Positions 1 to 7,283 of a DNA stretch of 20,039 nt are shown piece by piece. The stretch lies in assembly GCA_029940345.1 (NCBI GenBank), contig JAOZRC010000016.1, positions 1-20,039 on the forward strand. Reading direction: 5' to 3'. The DNA is from Desulfobacterales bacterium (GTDB lineage Bacteria; Desulfobacterota; Desulfobacteria; Desulfobacterales; JAUCGF01). Numbering within the stretch: the first letter of the stretch is position 1; every line of letters starts with the position of its first letter. The notes beneath the pieces were generated by a model. That model had not been told where the DNA came from. It saw only the letters and a list, made by a program, of their open reading frames with translations, and made no database searches. The translations under genes and the position numbers were made by a program.

Positions 1-1
1 T

Positions 2-478
2 TTGTTAGCTATCCGGCTATATTGCATGCGCGTGCGTGTTGAAATCATGTTCGATATGTTGAAAAACGTACCAGGTGCTTTCAATTATCGCTTTTGGTCC
101 AAAGGCATGCCAAAACATTCACGCAGACCCAAAAAAAATAAGGACCTCAAAAAGCCCGCCGCGGATGACCTTCAAACGGTTAGGCGCTGCTGGGGTGCTT
201 ACGAAGGTTTCGTCATGTTAGCTGCCATCGCCTTGGGCCTTTTGCAACTGATCGCTTTAAAATTTCCTCAAGCGGTTTGGGAGCGCACCGATTTTTATTT
301 GCGCACGCGTTCACGCAGCCTCCCTTCTGAAAGAACGGTCAAGGCAGTTATGGCCAGATTTCTGATAAGCAATTTATTCATTGTTGCGCCAGTAGCGATA
401 ATACGCGAAATTAAGGAGCGCTATTTGGGCGGAAAAAACGCTAATCGTAATAGCGTTCACTCTGCCCTCGCCAATTAA
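2..478 (+). CDS. IS4-type transposase, C-terminal part (5' end outside window)
   Basis: This is the C-terminal 158 residues of a DDE transposase; the frame is open to the window edge, so the N-terminus with the first catalytic Asp residues is not visible. Residues 7-21 of the visible part fit the IS4-family signature Y-(2)-R-(3)-E-(6)-K: Y7, R10, E14 and K21, where the Glu is the last residue of the DDE triad. A Lys/Arg-rich segment follows (about 32-52), then a hydrophobic stretch (about 70-88) and a basic tail. The gene ends 70 bases before the remnant of a toxin gene that has lost its 5' part, so the insertion sequence or a rearrangement linked to it probably removed that part. The terminal inverted repeat could not be identified because the other end is missing. 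Transposase assignment is good; the exact IS group is less certain. Confidence 0.72.
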   Translation: MLAIRLYCMRVRVEIMFDMLKNVPGAFNYRFWSKGMPKHSRRPKKNKDLKKPAADDLQTVRRCWGAYEGFVMLAAIALGLLQLIALKFPQAVWERTDFYLRTRSRSLPSERTVKAVMARFLISNLFIVAPVAIIREIKERYLGGKNANRNSVHSALAN

Positions 479-495
479 GGCTTTCTTTCAAACAT

Positions 496-540
496 AAATT
501 CTCACTTATTCTTATTGATCATGGATAAGTGTGAGAATTT
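496..540. terminator. Hairpin downstream of transposase gene
   Basis: AAATTCTCAC-TTATTC (496-511) pairs with GGATAAGTGTGAGAATTT (523-540) around an 11-base loop, with a small bulge. It lies 18 bases after the transposase stop codon. It may be a transcription terminator working in either direction or part of the IS end; there is no long T-run, so the terminator role is tentative. Confidence 0.4.
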
Positions 541-550
541 CTCAATATAA

Positions 551-688
551 ACTTATGACTGTCGAGTTTATAATGATGCAGTTTTAATCTTAGAGATTTT
601 TCAGAAAAAGACGAGCAGAACTCCCAAAGCAATCATTGACACCTGCAAAAAAAGAATCAATCGCTATGCTGCAGATATTAAAAAATGA
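551..688 (+). pseudogene. RelE/HigB-type toxin, C-terminal remnant
   Basis: The frame 551-688 encodes 45 residues followed by TGA, with an in-frame TAA directly before it (548-550) and no start codon. The core reads VLILEIFQKKTSRTPK and then a Lys/Arg-rich helix. This matches the C-terminal half of RelE/HigB-superfamily (Gp49-like) ribosome-dependent mRNA interferases, whose conserved end is hydrophobic-HxFxKKTxKTPxxEI followed by a basic helix. Full-length members have about 90-120 residues, so roughly half is missing. It sits 10 bases before the HTH antitoxin gene, the usual toxin-first higBA order, and the antitoxin's ribosome binding site overlaps its stop codon. The toxin is therefore almost certainly inactive. 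The family call rests on pattern recognition of a short piece. Confidence 0.62.
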
Positions 689-698
689 GGAAAACAAA

Positions 699-1007
699 AT
701 GAATAAGAAGAAAATAAAAGTTTTAGAATCCAAAGGCTACAAGATCGGTTCTGCAGAAGATTTCCTGGGTCTTAGCAAGGAAGATTCGGAATACATTGAT
801 CTAAAAATTGCACTCAGTCTGGCAATGTCCAAACGACGTAAAAAAAGCAATTTGACACAAGCCCAACTGGCTAAAATGTTAAAATCCAGTCAATCACGAA
901 TTGCTAAAATGGAAAAGGGGGATCCGACTGTTTCCGTAGATCTCCTTATCAAATCTTTACTGGCAATGGGTGCCGATAAAAAAAGTATCGCCATGACAAT
1001 TGCTTGA
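699..1007 (+). CDS. XRE-family HTH antitoxin-like protein (HigA type)
   Basis: A 102-residue protein with a Cro/C1-type helix-turn-helix at about residues 37-92 (LTQAQLAKMLKSSQSRIAKM, then a Gly-Asp-Pro turn and a final helix). The N-terminal 30 residues form a basic and acidic arm like those of HigA antitoxins that pair with RelE-like toxins. The ATG at 699 is preferred over the upstream in-frame ATG at 636 because GAGG at 687-690 sits 8 bases before it and because 636 would lie inside the toxin remnant. In an intact system the protein would bind the toxin and repress the operon promoter. Here the toxin is truncated, so this is probably an orphan regulator or a relic; its frame is undamaged. 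Confidence 0.75.
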   Translation: MNKKKIKVLESKGYKIGSAEDFLGLSKEDSEYIDLKIALSLAMSKRRKKSNLTQAQLAKMLKSSQSRIAKMEKGDPTVSVDLLIKSLLAMGADKKSIAMTIA

Positions 1008-1444
1008 TTTAGGAAAATACGGGACGTCACGCGCCCTTTCAAGGTCGTTCTGATTTTGTCTGAAAGGTTTAGATTTACGTGGATTTCTTTTTTTTTACTG
1101 ATTTTAAACTATGTAAAAAACCTGACAACCTGATACGGATCCCCAGTTTCTAAACGCTGACTCAGAAAGAGCAGATTTGCATTCACTCCGAAAAAACGGC
1201 TGGTAATTCGCCGGTGAGAGCATGAGAATGAGGTATCCTATTCAAATATCATGGCTAAATGCAGTTCCGGAGTGCGAAAATCATGTTTTTCGCATGTGTC
1301 TGAAGACTTGGAACAGCGGGCTATATCTGCGAAAGACCGTGCCGCTCCGTTCCTCCGCTCCACTTAACTTTCGCACTCCATAGTTACATCACCATTGAAT
1401 TTGAATAGGATACAGAATGAGGGTAAACGGTTACGCATGCCATA
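1008..1444. other. Intergenic stretch with MITE and possible IS66-like end
   Basis: No gene is visible in these 437 bases between the antitoxin and the convergent VCBS gene. Most of the right half is the MITE described separately. At 1421-1434 the reverse complement reads GTAACCGTTTACCC, which shares GTAACCGTT with the ends of the element at 5367-5488, so it may be a solitary IS66-like end. Bases 1008-1224 show only short weak palindromes. Confidence 0.45.
1225..1421. mobile_element. MITE with 15-bp inverted ends and 8-bp target duplication
   Basis: GTATCCTATTCAAAT (1233-1247) is repeated exactly in inverted form at 1399-1413. The 181-bp element is flanked on both sides by the same 8 bases, AGAATGAG (1225-1232 and 1414-1421), a clear target-site duplication. 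Inside is a second perfect inverted pair, GGAGTGCGAAA (1269-1279) with TTTCGCACTCC (1369-1379), and a local hairpin TGCGAAAA/TTTTCGCA (1273-1280/1286-1293) that would compete with it. There is no coding capacity. An 8-bp duplication is typical of, among others, IS66-type transposases, so a transposase elsewhere in the genome probably moved it. Confidence 0.85.
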
Positions 1445-3121
1445 TTATTCCTTATCCGGTTGTTTTGCCGGAATCAGGTCGTAGGCAATAACCGTGCTGC
1501 GGGCTTTAGTCATAACAATATCCCCCTCTTTGATCACAACGGATGCCACGAGTTCTTTCACGCCGTCATGATCAAAATCACCAATCGCAAAATCACTGAC
1601 GCGCCCTGAAATGCGGCGGGTTTTCCAAACGCCCGCCAAACCGATTCCATCCCATGACAAAGACTCAATGTGCGTTTTACTAAAGCGTCGGAAATCTTTC
1701 AGCAAATTAAAGGCGACATCATGGTTGCGAGCGGTGACCAGCTCATATTTGCCATCGTCATTGATATCCGTGATGCGCATGCGTATAGGCAAATATTGGG
1801 GATTGACCATATCACCGGCACCCTTTTTTTCACCTGCAAAATAAAGCATATTGCCGCCATAGGGATCACCTGATGTCCATCGCGCCTTCCCGGTCTGTTT
1901 CAGAATTTGGATACGGTCGGCCTGGCTGTATGCCACTATCCGGTTTTTCCCATCATTCATCACATCCCCATACGCCAGACCGATCATGTTGTTATTACGC
2001 AAACGACCAATCCGGTCTCCCGGCGTATAGGCCGAACCATCCCAAATTATTTCAACCACGTTGCCTTTGAAGGGCTGACCGGAGCTTTTCTTCCCTAATA
2101 AAATTTTGCCCCTGTTTGGAAGTTCGATCACACGGTAATAGAAGCGGTCATTTTCAGACAATTTCTCAAAGGCCTGATTTTTGAATTCCAAAACAAAGGA
2201 TGACACCGCATTTCGATGGGAATTTAACGCGGTGACAAAAATCTCATCAATCCCGTTGCCATTGATATCCGCAACGTCTACGCCAATATAGCGTTTGTGT
2301 CTGTCCCGGGCAATGCTTCCGGAATTGTAAAAGCGCCCTTCCTCATACTTGTAAATATGAATCTGCTGATGCGTGACTATGACCGTTTCAATTTTGCCGT
2401 CACCATCAACATCACCCAGATCAAGACCGGTGATAACATCACGAATATCCCTGCTTTTCCAGAACTGCGGCCCCGTTTTGCGTCCGTCCTGCATCATAAT
2501 AAAGCCGGTATTGGGCGTATTCTTATCCAAACTGCCGAATCCGCCCTCGATCAATTTTTCCGGATGGGCGTGGATATCATATTCTGGTTTAGCCTGTGAG
2601 GGCTGCGTTGCGGCCGTTTCCGTTCGGCGAACATCGCGGCCAAATATTTTGGCGTTGATTTCGGCGGCAAACTGGTCGATTTTGGGAATCACATCATCCA
2701 TGCCCTTGCCTTGGTGTGAAAAAAAGTGAGTCGCCTTGGTGCCGGTGACATCGGCCATTTTGGCATCCAGGCTGACATTTTCGCCAAGTATGGTCACACT
2801 TCCGAAAAGAATATAATCAGCTCCCATAGCGGCACCGATCTGACGCGCCTGCTCAACATTTAAACGGCCTTGATGGGTTTGGGCTTCAATGAGCTTGCGG
2901 GGAATCAATTCAACCTTTTCCTCCCAAGCCAAACGGGATTCCAGCATATCGGTAATTCCGTTTTGAAGAAAAGACATATCCGTGGCGGCATTAATTTGAA
3001 ATGGCACTACGGCCACGCGTTGGGGATTGGCATAAACATCGCTTAAACCCGCGGTAAACATCAGGAAAAACAGTACGATTGAAATAGTACGTCCTTTTTT
3101 AACATCTAATAAAGTATTCAA
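1445..3121 (-). CDS. Secreted VCBS/FG-GAP repeat protein with CsgG-like N-terminal domain
   Basis: A 558-residue exported protein. A signal peptide covers about residues 1-31, with a hydrophobic core at 12-26 and probable cleavage after VYA. Residues 35-160 (RVAVVPFQ..., a GADYILFGSVT strand, and a Val-rich end) resemble the alpha/beta domain of CsgG/FlgO-type periplasmic proteins, which often begin 'vaVlpF' and contain 'GAdyvv.Gsv'. From about 230 onward are at least five Ca-binding-like blades: DVDGDGKIE (237-245), DINGNGIDE (285-293), DVMNDGKN, DINDDGKYE and DFDHDGVKE. This suggests a beta-propeller. The start is supported by AGAGGAGGG upstream. It lies 28 bases after gatB on the same strand and is probably cotranscribed. 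Its biological role is unknown; periplasmic or outer-membrane location is an inference. Confidence 0.7.
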   Translation of the reverse strand: MNTLLDVKKGRTISIVLFFLMFTAGLSDVYANPQRVAVVPFQINAATDMSFLQNGITDMLESRLAWEEKVELIPRKLIEAQTHQGRLNVEQARQIGAAMGADYILFGSVTILGENVSLDAKMADVTGTKATHFFSHQGKGMDDVIPKIDQFAAEINAKIFGRDVRRTETAATQPSQAKPEYDIHAHPEKLIEGGFGSLDKNTPNTGFIMMQDGRKTGPQFWKSRDIRDVITGLDLGDVDGDGKIETVIVTHQQIHIYKYEEGRFYNSGSIARDRHKRYIGVDVADINGNGIDEIFVTALNSHRNAVSSFVLEFKNQAFEKLSENDRFYYRVIELPNRGKILLGKKSSGQPFKGNVVEIIWDGSAYTPGDRIGRLRNNNMIGLAYGDVMNDGKNRIVAYSQADRIQILKQTGKARWTSGDPYGGNMLYFAGEKKGAGDMVNPQYLPIRMRITDINDDGKYELVTARNHDVAFNLLKDFRRFSKTHIESLSWDGIGLAGVWKTRRISGRVSDFAIGDFDHDGVKELVASVVIKEGDIVMTKARSTVIAYDLIPAKQPDKE

Positions 3122-3149
3122 AGAAATATCCCTCCTCTAAGTGTAAACT

Positions 3150-4598
3150 CTAAACTTCAGGCAATTGTTTGCTTTCCAGCTTTTCTGATAAAATTTCATT
3201 AACTATTTTAGGATTGGCTTTGCCGCGCGTTGCTTTCATCACCTGGCCGACAAAAAAAACCAGTAACTTCTTTTTGCCATCCTGATATGTGCGGACTTCT
3301 TTGGGATGGTCGCCAATCACCTTTAAAACAACATCTTCTATTGCAGATACATCCGTTACTTGGGTAAGACCCTTGGTTTCAACAACCGATTGAGGTGTTT
3401 CCCCGGTCAAAGCGATCTGTTCAAACACCGTTTTGGCAATTTTGCCGCTGATAACGCCATTTTCAATCAAGCGCAGCAAAGCGGCCAGGTTGTCAGCTGA
3501 AACAGGTGATTGGGTGATGGTCTTGCCCTGGGCATTCAAAAGCGCCGCCAAATCCCCCATTATCCAGTTGCTAATTAATTTGGGCTTATCAAAATATTGT
3601 ACGCAAGATTCAAAATAGTCAGCCAGTTCGCGTTCCGCCGTTAAAAAAGCCGCATCGTAATCCGGGAGATTATAATCTTTGATAAACCGCGCCTTTTTTT
3701 CATCTGGAAGTTCTGGTAAAGCGTTAGCGATTTTTTCGATCTGACGGTCATCAATTACCAATGGAAGAAGATCGGGGTCCGGGAAATACCGATAATCATG
3801 CGCCTCCTCTTTACCTCGCATGGATGCGGTGCGGTTGCGCGCGTCATTCCACAATCTTGATTCCTGGATAACCAGACCGCCATCAGCCAAAATTTCTTTC
3901 TGCCGTATGATTTCGTAACGCAATGATCTCTCAACATTTTTAAAGGAATTCAGATTTTTTAGCTCTGTGCGCGTTCCCAGCTTTTCAGCGCCTTGGGGAC
4001 GAATTGAAATGTTAGCATCACATCGAAAACTGCCCTCTTCCAGGTTGCCGTCGCAGATGCCAAGATAACGCACAACGGATCTCAACTGGCGCAGATACGC
4101 ACCGGCTTCGGCCGGTGATCTCAAATCCGGCTCACTTACAATTTCAATCAAAGGCGTTCCGGTGCGGTTTAAATCAACCTTACTCTGCGGGAGGTTCGGA
4201 TCATGAATCAATTTGCCGGCGTCTTCTTCCAAATGGATACGCGTCAGACCAATTCGTTTGATTTGATTATCCACTTCAATATCAACATATCCATGTTCCG
4301 CCAAGGGCAGTTCATATTGTGAAATCTGGTAGCCTTTGGGAAGATCCGGATAAAAATAATTTTTGCGTGCGAAACGACTTTCCCGGCCAATTTCGCAATG
4401 TGTGGCAAGCGCCATACGGAGCGCATAGTCAACCACTTTCTTATTTAAAACAGGCAACACGCCGGGCATTCCCAGGCACACCGGGCAGGTGTGTGTGTTG
4501 GGGGGTGCCCCAAACGATGTCGGGCAACTGCAAAAAATTTTGGTTTCCGTTTTCAACTGGGCATGTATTTCAAGCCCGATGACAGGTTCGAATCGCAT
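3150..4598 (-). CDS. gatB: Asp-tRNA(Asn)/Glu-tRNA(Gln) amidotransferase subunit B
   Basis: A 482-residue protein, the usual length of GatB. GatB is the kinase and tRNA-binding subunit of GatCAB, which converts misacylated Glu-tRNA(Gln) and Asp-tRNA(Asn) to Gln-tRNA and Asn-tRNA using ATP and glutamine. The N-terminus carries the family signature [20 protein letters not shown], zinc-type cysteines C23, C25, C38 and C41, and the conserved [16 protein letters not shown] stretch. The GatB/YqeY helical tail fills about residues 335-480, with the conserved [13 protein letters not shown] near the end. gatA and gatC are not adjacent, so the operon is split here. The start ATG has AAGGAAC upstream. 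The gene is followed after 28 bases by the VCBS protein gene. Confidence 0.96.
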   Translation of the reverse strand: MRFEPVIGLEIHAQLKTETKIFCSCPTSFGAPPNTHTCPVCLGMPGVLPVLNKKVVDYALRMALATHCEIGRESRFARKNYFYPDLPKGYQISQYELPLAEHGYVDIEVDNQIKRIGLTRIHLEEDAGKLIHDPNLPQSKVDLNRTGTPLIEIVSEPDLRSPAEAGAYLRQLRSVVRYLGICDGNLEEGSFRCDANISIRPQGAEKLGTRTELKNLNSFKNVERSLRYEIIRQKEILADGGLVIQESRLWNDARNRTASMRGKEEAHDYRYFPDPDLLPLVIDDRQIEKIANALPELPDEKKARFIKDYNLPDYDAAFLTAERELADYFESCVQYFDKPKLISNWIMGDLAALLNAQGKTITQSPVSADNLAALLRLIENGVISGKIAKTVFEQIALTGETPQSVVETKGLTQVTDVSAIEDVVLKVIGDHPKEVRTYQDGKKKLLVFFVGQVMKATRGKANPKIVNEILSEKLESKQLPEV

Positions 4599-4618
4599 TT
4601 TACTGTTCCTTTATTTTG

Positions 4619-4649
4619 ATTACCAGCTACTGTCGAATCCAGGTGTCAA
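4619..4649 (-). promoter_or_regulatory. Possible sigma70 promoter for gatB
   Basis: On the minus strand a perfect TTGACA (4644-4649) is followed after 18-19 bases by TGGTAAT (4619-4625), a modest -10 with TG extension. It lies 20-50 bases upstream of gatB and just next to the MITE end at 4674. The spacer is slightly long, so this is tentative. Confidence 0.35.
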
Positions 4650-4673
4650 CCTTTTCATAGGAATCCCACTCTA

Positions 4674-4835
4674 AGAGCCTGTTTGGAAAGTCGTGATCGA
4701 AGCGAAAAAGTGTGAGAGCGAGGGCTGATTTTCGTAAATTTTAAGGGAATAGCGGGCCTATTGCCATGAAATTTTCGGAAATCAGAACCGCTCTCACGCT
4801 TTATCAGCCGATTTAAAACTTTTCAAACAGGCTCT
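4674..4835. mobile_element. MITE, 162 bp, nearly full-length palindrome
   Basis: The ends AGAGCCTGTTTGGAAAGT (4674-4691) and ACTTTTCAAACAGGCTCT (4818-4835) are inverted repeats with one mismatch. The interior also folds on itself: GTGAGAGCG and CTGATTTTCG on the left match GTGAGAGCG and CTGATTTCCG read from the right on the other strand. The element has no ORF of its own. It cuts off the 3' end of the Rpn-type remnant, supplying its last codons and a TGA. No clear target duplication is seen; a TA lies just outside each end, one base off. Confidence 0.75.
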
Positions 4836-5272
4836 ACGATCATTTCGCTCAGTTTCATCAGCGCCCTGGCGCTTAATTGTTTTACCAGGGGATTCAATTC
4901 TCCAGGTGCCAGGCTATACTTCTTAGCGATCTGATGGCAGAGCAGATTTGTTTCACCTTGCCGGATTCCCTGTTGCATTCCCTGTTGCTTCCCCTGATTT
5001 CTGATTTATTGAGCAAGCATGGCTGTCTTCCTGAGTTCATTGAGTTCATTGCATAAGCGCTTACGTTCTGTTTCCTTTATATTCGCATATACATCAATAA
5101 AATCAACATATTTGTCAAATAATCCGGAAGACGCCAGTTCAAATAGACCTTTGTAAGCTTGACGAATCATTTCCGCACGATCTTCCAGTTTATAATTCAT
5201 TTTAGGCAACAATATCCTGACTAGCGGATTATCGGAATCATAAAAGTCCGCGCCATTTGTTTTTGCTAGCGT
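4823..5272 (-). pseudogene. Rpn/PD-(D/E)XK nuclease-family transposase remnant
   Basis: On the minus strand one frame runs from 5272 to 4823, broken by a TAA at 5006-5008. Before the break it encodes ...NPLVRILLPKM..., a block of Lys/Glu-rich helices, and RKTAMLAQ. After the break it encodes a Gln/Gly-rich linker (QGKQQGMQQGIRQGE) and a helical C-terminus ending SARALMKLSEMI. This order (middle region, QQG-repeat linker, helical tail) is typical of the Rpn/YhgA-like recombination-promoting nucleases and DUF4351 proteins. The nuclease domain at the N-terminus is missing beyond a TAA at 5273-5275. The C-terminus is cut by the MITE at 4835, where the frame reads on for a few codons into the repeat. 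A 68-residue ORF starting at 5212 is just the surviving middle piece. Confidence 0.68.
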
Positions 5273-5358
5273 TTAAAAGCTTTGGATGAAAGCAATCCTT
5301 TTTGTTTTTGAACGGAATTATACATATTCTTACAATTGATGATAAATAGTCAAGTGCT

Positions 5359-5496
5359 ACCTGTAGGTCACCGTTCACTTCCCCCTCTGAGCGGAACGGC
5401 TTTCCGCTCTAGATGATCGCAGCCACATGTGAGTGTAGCGCGGGAAGCTGTCCCACGTTTGTTTGCACGTAGGGGAGTGAACGGTTACACCTGTAA
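5359..5496. mobile_element. MITE with IS66-like ends and 7/8-bp target duplication
   Basis: GTCACCGTTCACTTCCCC (5367-5384) and GGGGAGTGAACGGTTAC (5472-5488) are inverted ends; read inward the right end is GTAACCGTTCACTCCCC. Directly outside are ACCTGTAG (5359-5366) and ACCTGTAA (5489-5496), a target duplication with one mismatch. Inside is a perfect hairpin GAGCGGAA/TTCCGCTC (5389-5396/5402-5409). Ends beginning GTAA and 8-bp duplications are features of the IS66 family, so a non-autonomous IS66 derivative is likely. The 122-bp element has no coding capacity of its own and fills most of the gap between the Rpn remnant and the GcvH-like gene. Confidence 0.78.
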
Positions 5497-5519
5497 GTGC
5501 GAAGGATGCCAAAAGGTTT

Positions 5520-6029
5520 TTAGAGGTTCTGCTCCGTTATGCCAGAGTAAACAGCCTTGCAAATACCGGATACACCGCCTTTTAAACCAAGCGGATTTTT
5601 ACAACCCTCCGAACCGGCGAGACTTTTTATATATCTATCCGCATCGGAAAAGGTATTTATTAAGGATTCATCATCGCCATCCACAGTAATTTTAAATAAC
5701 CACCCTTGGCCATACGGATATTCAAGAATCATCGGAGGATTCTGTTTAAGTTTATCATTAAAACCGATTTTTCCGCTAACCGGTGTGTTCACATATAAAA
5801 TTTTACTCGTCAGTGCAAAAAGAACCGCCTCGCCCTGATCAACCGCCTGACCTTCTTCAACCAGCCAATCCAAATCTTTCAGCCCGCCAAATAAAACCAG
5901 TGCCGGTTCGGTGAATCCGAAAGCAATACCGCCTGTTGCGGATTTCACCCACAGGCTTTCTTTTAAATTGTAACGTCGATCTTCCGGTATGTTAACGGTT
6001 TTACCTAAAAATTGTTCAATAATGGCCAT
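5520..6029 (-). CDS. GcvH-like (biotinyl/lipoyl-domain) protein
   Basis: A 169-residue protein resembling glycine cleavage H protein. Visible family features are the region TGGIAFGFTEPALVLFGGL, the EGQAVDQGEAVLF strand-turn, PVSGKIGFND (83-92) and the diagnostic YGQGWLFKI (106-114). The candidate lipoylated Lys is K76 in LTSKILYVNTP. It lies seven residues before the Pro of PVSG rather than the usual eight, and the normal ESVKAA context is absent, so lipoylation is doubtful. No gcvT, gcvP or lipoate ligase gene is nearby, which argues against a housekeeping glycine cleavage role. Stand-alone H-like proteins occur in sulfur-metabolising bacteria and may carry other cargo. A ribosome binding site (AGAGGGAG) precedes the ATG. 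A 22-bp palindrome at 6089-6110 lies upstream. Confidence 0.7.
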   Translation of the reverse strand: MAIIEQFLGKTVNIPEDRRYNLKESLWVKSATGGIAFGFTEPALVLFGGLKDLDWLVEEGQAVDQGEAVLFALTSKILYVNTPVSGKIGFNDKLKQNPPMILEYPYGQGWLFKITVDGDDESLINTFSDADRYIKSLAGSEGCKNPLGLKGGVSGICKAVYSGITEQNL

Positions 6030-6088
6030 TTGTTCGCTCCCTCTTGCTCTTTGTATCTAACTATCTATAAGCCTATGGAATAAGGACA

Positions 6089-6110
6089 AAAGAACTTTAT
6101 AAAGTTCTTT
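6089..6110. promoter_or_regulatory. Perfect 22-bp palindrome between two minus-strand genes
   Basis: The half-site AAAGAACTTTA is followed directly by its reverse complement. It lies 23 bases after the stop of the Rossmann protein gene and 60 bases before the GcvH-like start. Read on the minus strand it ends in TTTT, so it could be a terminator; the absence of a loop and the symmetry also fit an operator. Confidence 0.5.
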
Positions 6111-6132
6111 CATGTGGATTAACGCTTGGTGT

Positions 6133-6792
6133 TCATAGGTTGTCTACGAGCGGTTCCAAACCGGTGATGACGCCGTGACAGCGACATGCCGTGCTTACCA
6201 AAAGCGGCGTCCGGGACTGGCGTATATCGTTCAACAGCCTGAAAAGTTGTTCGGGACGATAGCCGCCAATGCCCGGACCTAACTGGTGGCTCCGAATAAC
6301 CTTCGAACGAAAATGTGGAATATTGAGTTTGGCAAGCAACGCAAACATACTTTTTTTGCGTGGTTTACGGGTGATGGTGCAAAAATCATCGGGTTCCTCG
6401 CAATCACCGGGACATTTAAAATTGGCGTGACTGGTGTAGATGTTGCCATCTTGTCCACGCATCGGATTTGGAAGCAGAGCATCTGCCGCCGATGGTATTT
6501 CACAACGGCGGAGTCGCAGAGCGCCCAATCGGGCCTGACACCATTCAACAGCCAGGTGAACCGGCAGCGCAGGGATGATCCAATCGGGTTTATTCATCGA
6601 GTGAAGGTTTTGCTGCAAATAAATGACGCCATCGCTTTTTATAAGGTCGCAGTTAGGCCCTTCAGCCCGTTGAAGATTCTCCTGCAACGGGTCTGCCAAC
6701 ACAAAGTGAGTGTCTTCAGACGCCGCTGCTAATCTTCGGTAGGCGCGCCACCCGAACTTGCCGACGCCGATAATCCAAATTGTTTTTGTCAT
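6133..6792 (-). CDS. Cys-rich protein with Rossmann nucleotide-binding N-terminus
   Basis: A 219-residue cytosolic protein. It opens with a hydrophobic strand and GVGKFG (9-14, a GxGxxG dinucleotide-binding turn), then an acidic end of strand 2 (VLADP, 31-35), like TrkA-N/NAD-binding proteins. The second half is unusual: C127-x3-C131-x6-C138, followed by a basic stretch TRKPRKK, a Gly-rich LGPGIGGY (171-178) and C203-x-C205 near the end. The cysteine set could hold a metal or Fe-S cluster. There is no membrane segment. The ribosome binding site is weak (AGCAGA). I cannot name it beyond the Rossmann fold; the nearest genes give no pathway. Confidence 0.6.
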   Translation of the reverse strand: MTKTIWIIGVGKFGWRAYRRLAAASEDTHFVLADPLQENLQRAEGPNCDLIKSDGVIYLQQNLHSMNKPDWIIPALPVHLAVEWCQARLGALRLRRCEIPSAADALLPNPMRGQDGNIYTSHANFKCPGDCEEPDDFCTITRKPRKKSMFALLAKLNIPHFRSKVIRSHQLGPGIGGYRPEQLFRLLNDIRQSRTPLLVSTACRCHGVITGLEPLVDNL

Positions 6793-6871
6793 TCAAATTC
6801 TGCTTTGCGTTGGTTATGAAGGATGCCCAAATTTTTTCAACCTGTACGGTTAAGAATTATTGCTGAAAAAA

Positions 6872-7038
6872 AGCCCTGAAAGGGCATGCTATTAAAGCCC
6901 AGGGCATCGCCCTGGGGACTGATTAGCCCTGAAAGGGCGGGCCAGTGTCAAGAAGGCAGGGGTGTCTGCCACTAGTGTGCCCTTTCAGGGCTGATATCAC
7001 AACCTATCCTGACCCAGGCCGATGCCCTGGGCTTTAAT
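6872..7038. repeat. Large palindromic repeat element (AGCCCTGAAAGGGC type)
   Basis: ATTAAAGCCCAGGGCATCG (6891-6909) is repeated perfectly in inverted form at 7020-7038, and AGCCCTGAAAGGGC (6925-6938) perfectly at 6979-6992. The centre has a further hairpin, GGCAG/CTGCC. A third copy of AGCCCTGAAAGGGC (6872-6885) sits just outside the left end. The 148-bp unit can form one long cruciform. It has no ORF and no evident target duplication, and fills the space between the Rossmann gene and the Smr remnant. Confidence 0.8.
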
Positions 7039-7055
7039 ATTTCACGCTTTGGGCG

Positions 7056-7283
7056 CTAACCGCACAGGTTGAATTTTTTACGCATTCGTTTCGTATAAGG
7101 CCGCTGCCTGAGAAGCACATAAGTCGCTCCGGCACCGCCATCATAGGATCGTGCGCTGGTGAAAGCGATGACCCATTTACGCCAGGGACCGCGGGTGAGC
7201 CAGTCTTGAACTTTGTTTTTTAAAACCGGTTGGTGCGGTGAAGACAACCCGCGGCCATGAATTACCAAAACCGCCCTTTTACA
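7056..7283 (-). pseudogene. Smr (MutS2 C-terminal) domain protein, 5'-truncated
   Basis: The frame encodes VLVIHGRGLSS, a helix with PVLKNKVQDWL, and ARSYDGGAGATYVLLRQ, which is the second half of a Smr domain (IHGxG, then hydrophobic helices, then GGxGAtxVxLr). Smr domains act as endonucleases or nucleic acid binders. The first half, including the catalytic LDLHG motif, is missing. A 68-bp palindromic repeat begins exactly where the frame loses homology (7283), so the repeat insertion or a deletion at it removed the 5' part. The only start in this frame is a TTG at 7268 inside the domain, without a ribosome binding site. Probably not functional. Confidence 0.68.

Noticed and set aside
636..698. 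N-terminal extension of the HTH antitoxin to ATG 636
   Set aside because: It would overlap the toxin remnant in another frame; ATG 699 has a well-placed GAGG.
5429..5838. Plus-strand ORFs over the GcvH-like gene
   Set aside because: They overlap the MITE and run antisense to the GcvH-like frame, which has a good start and family motifs.
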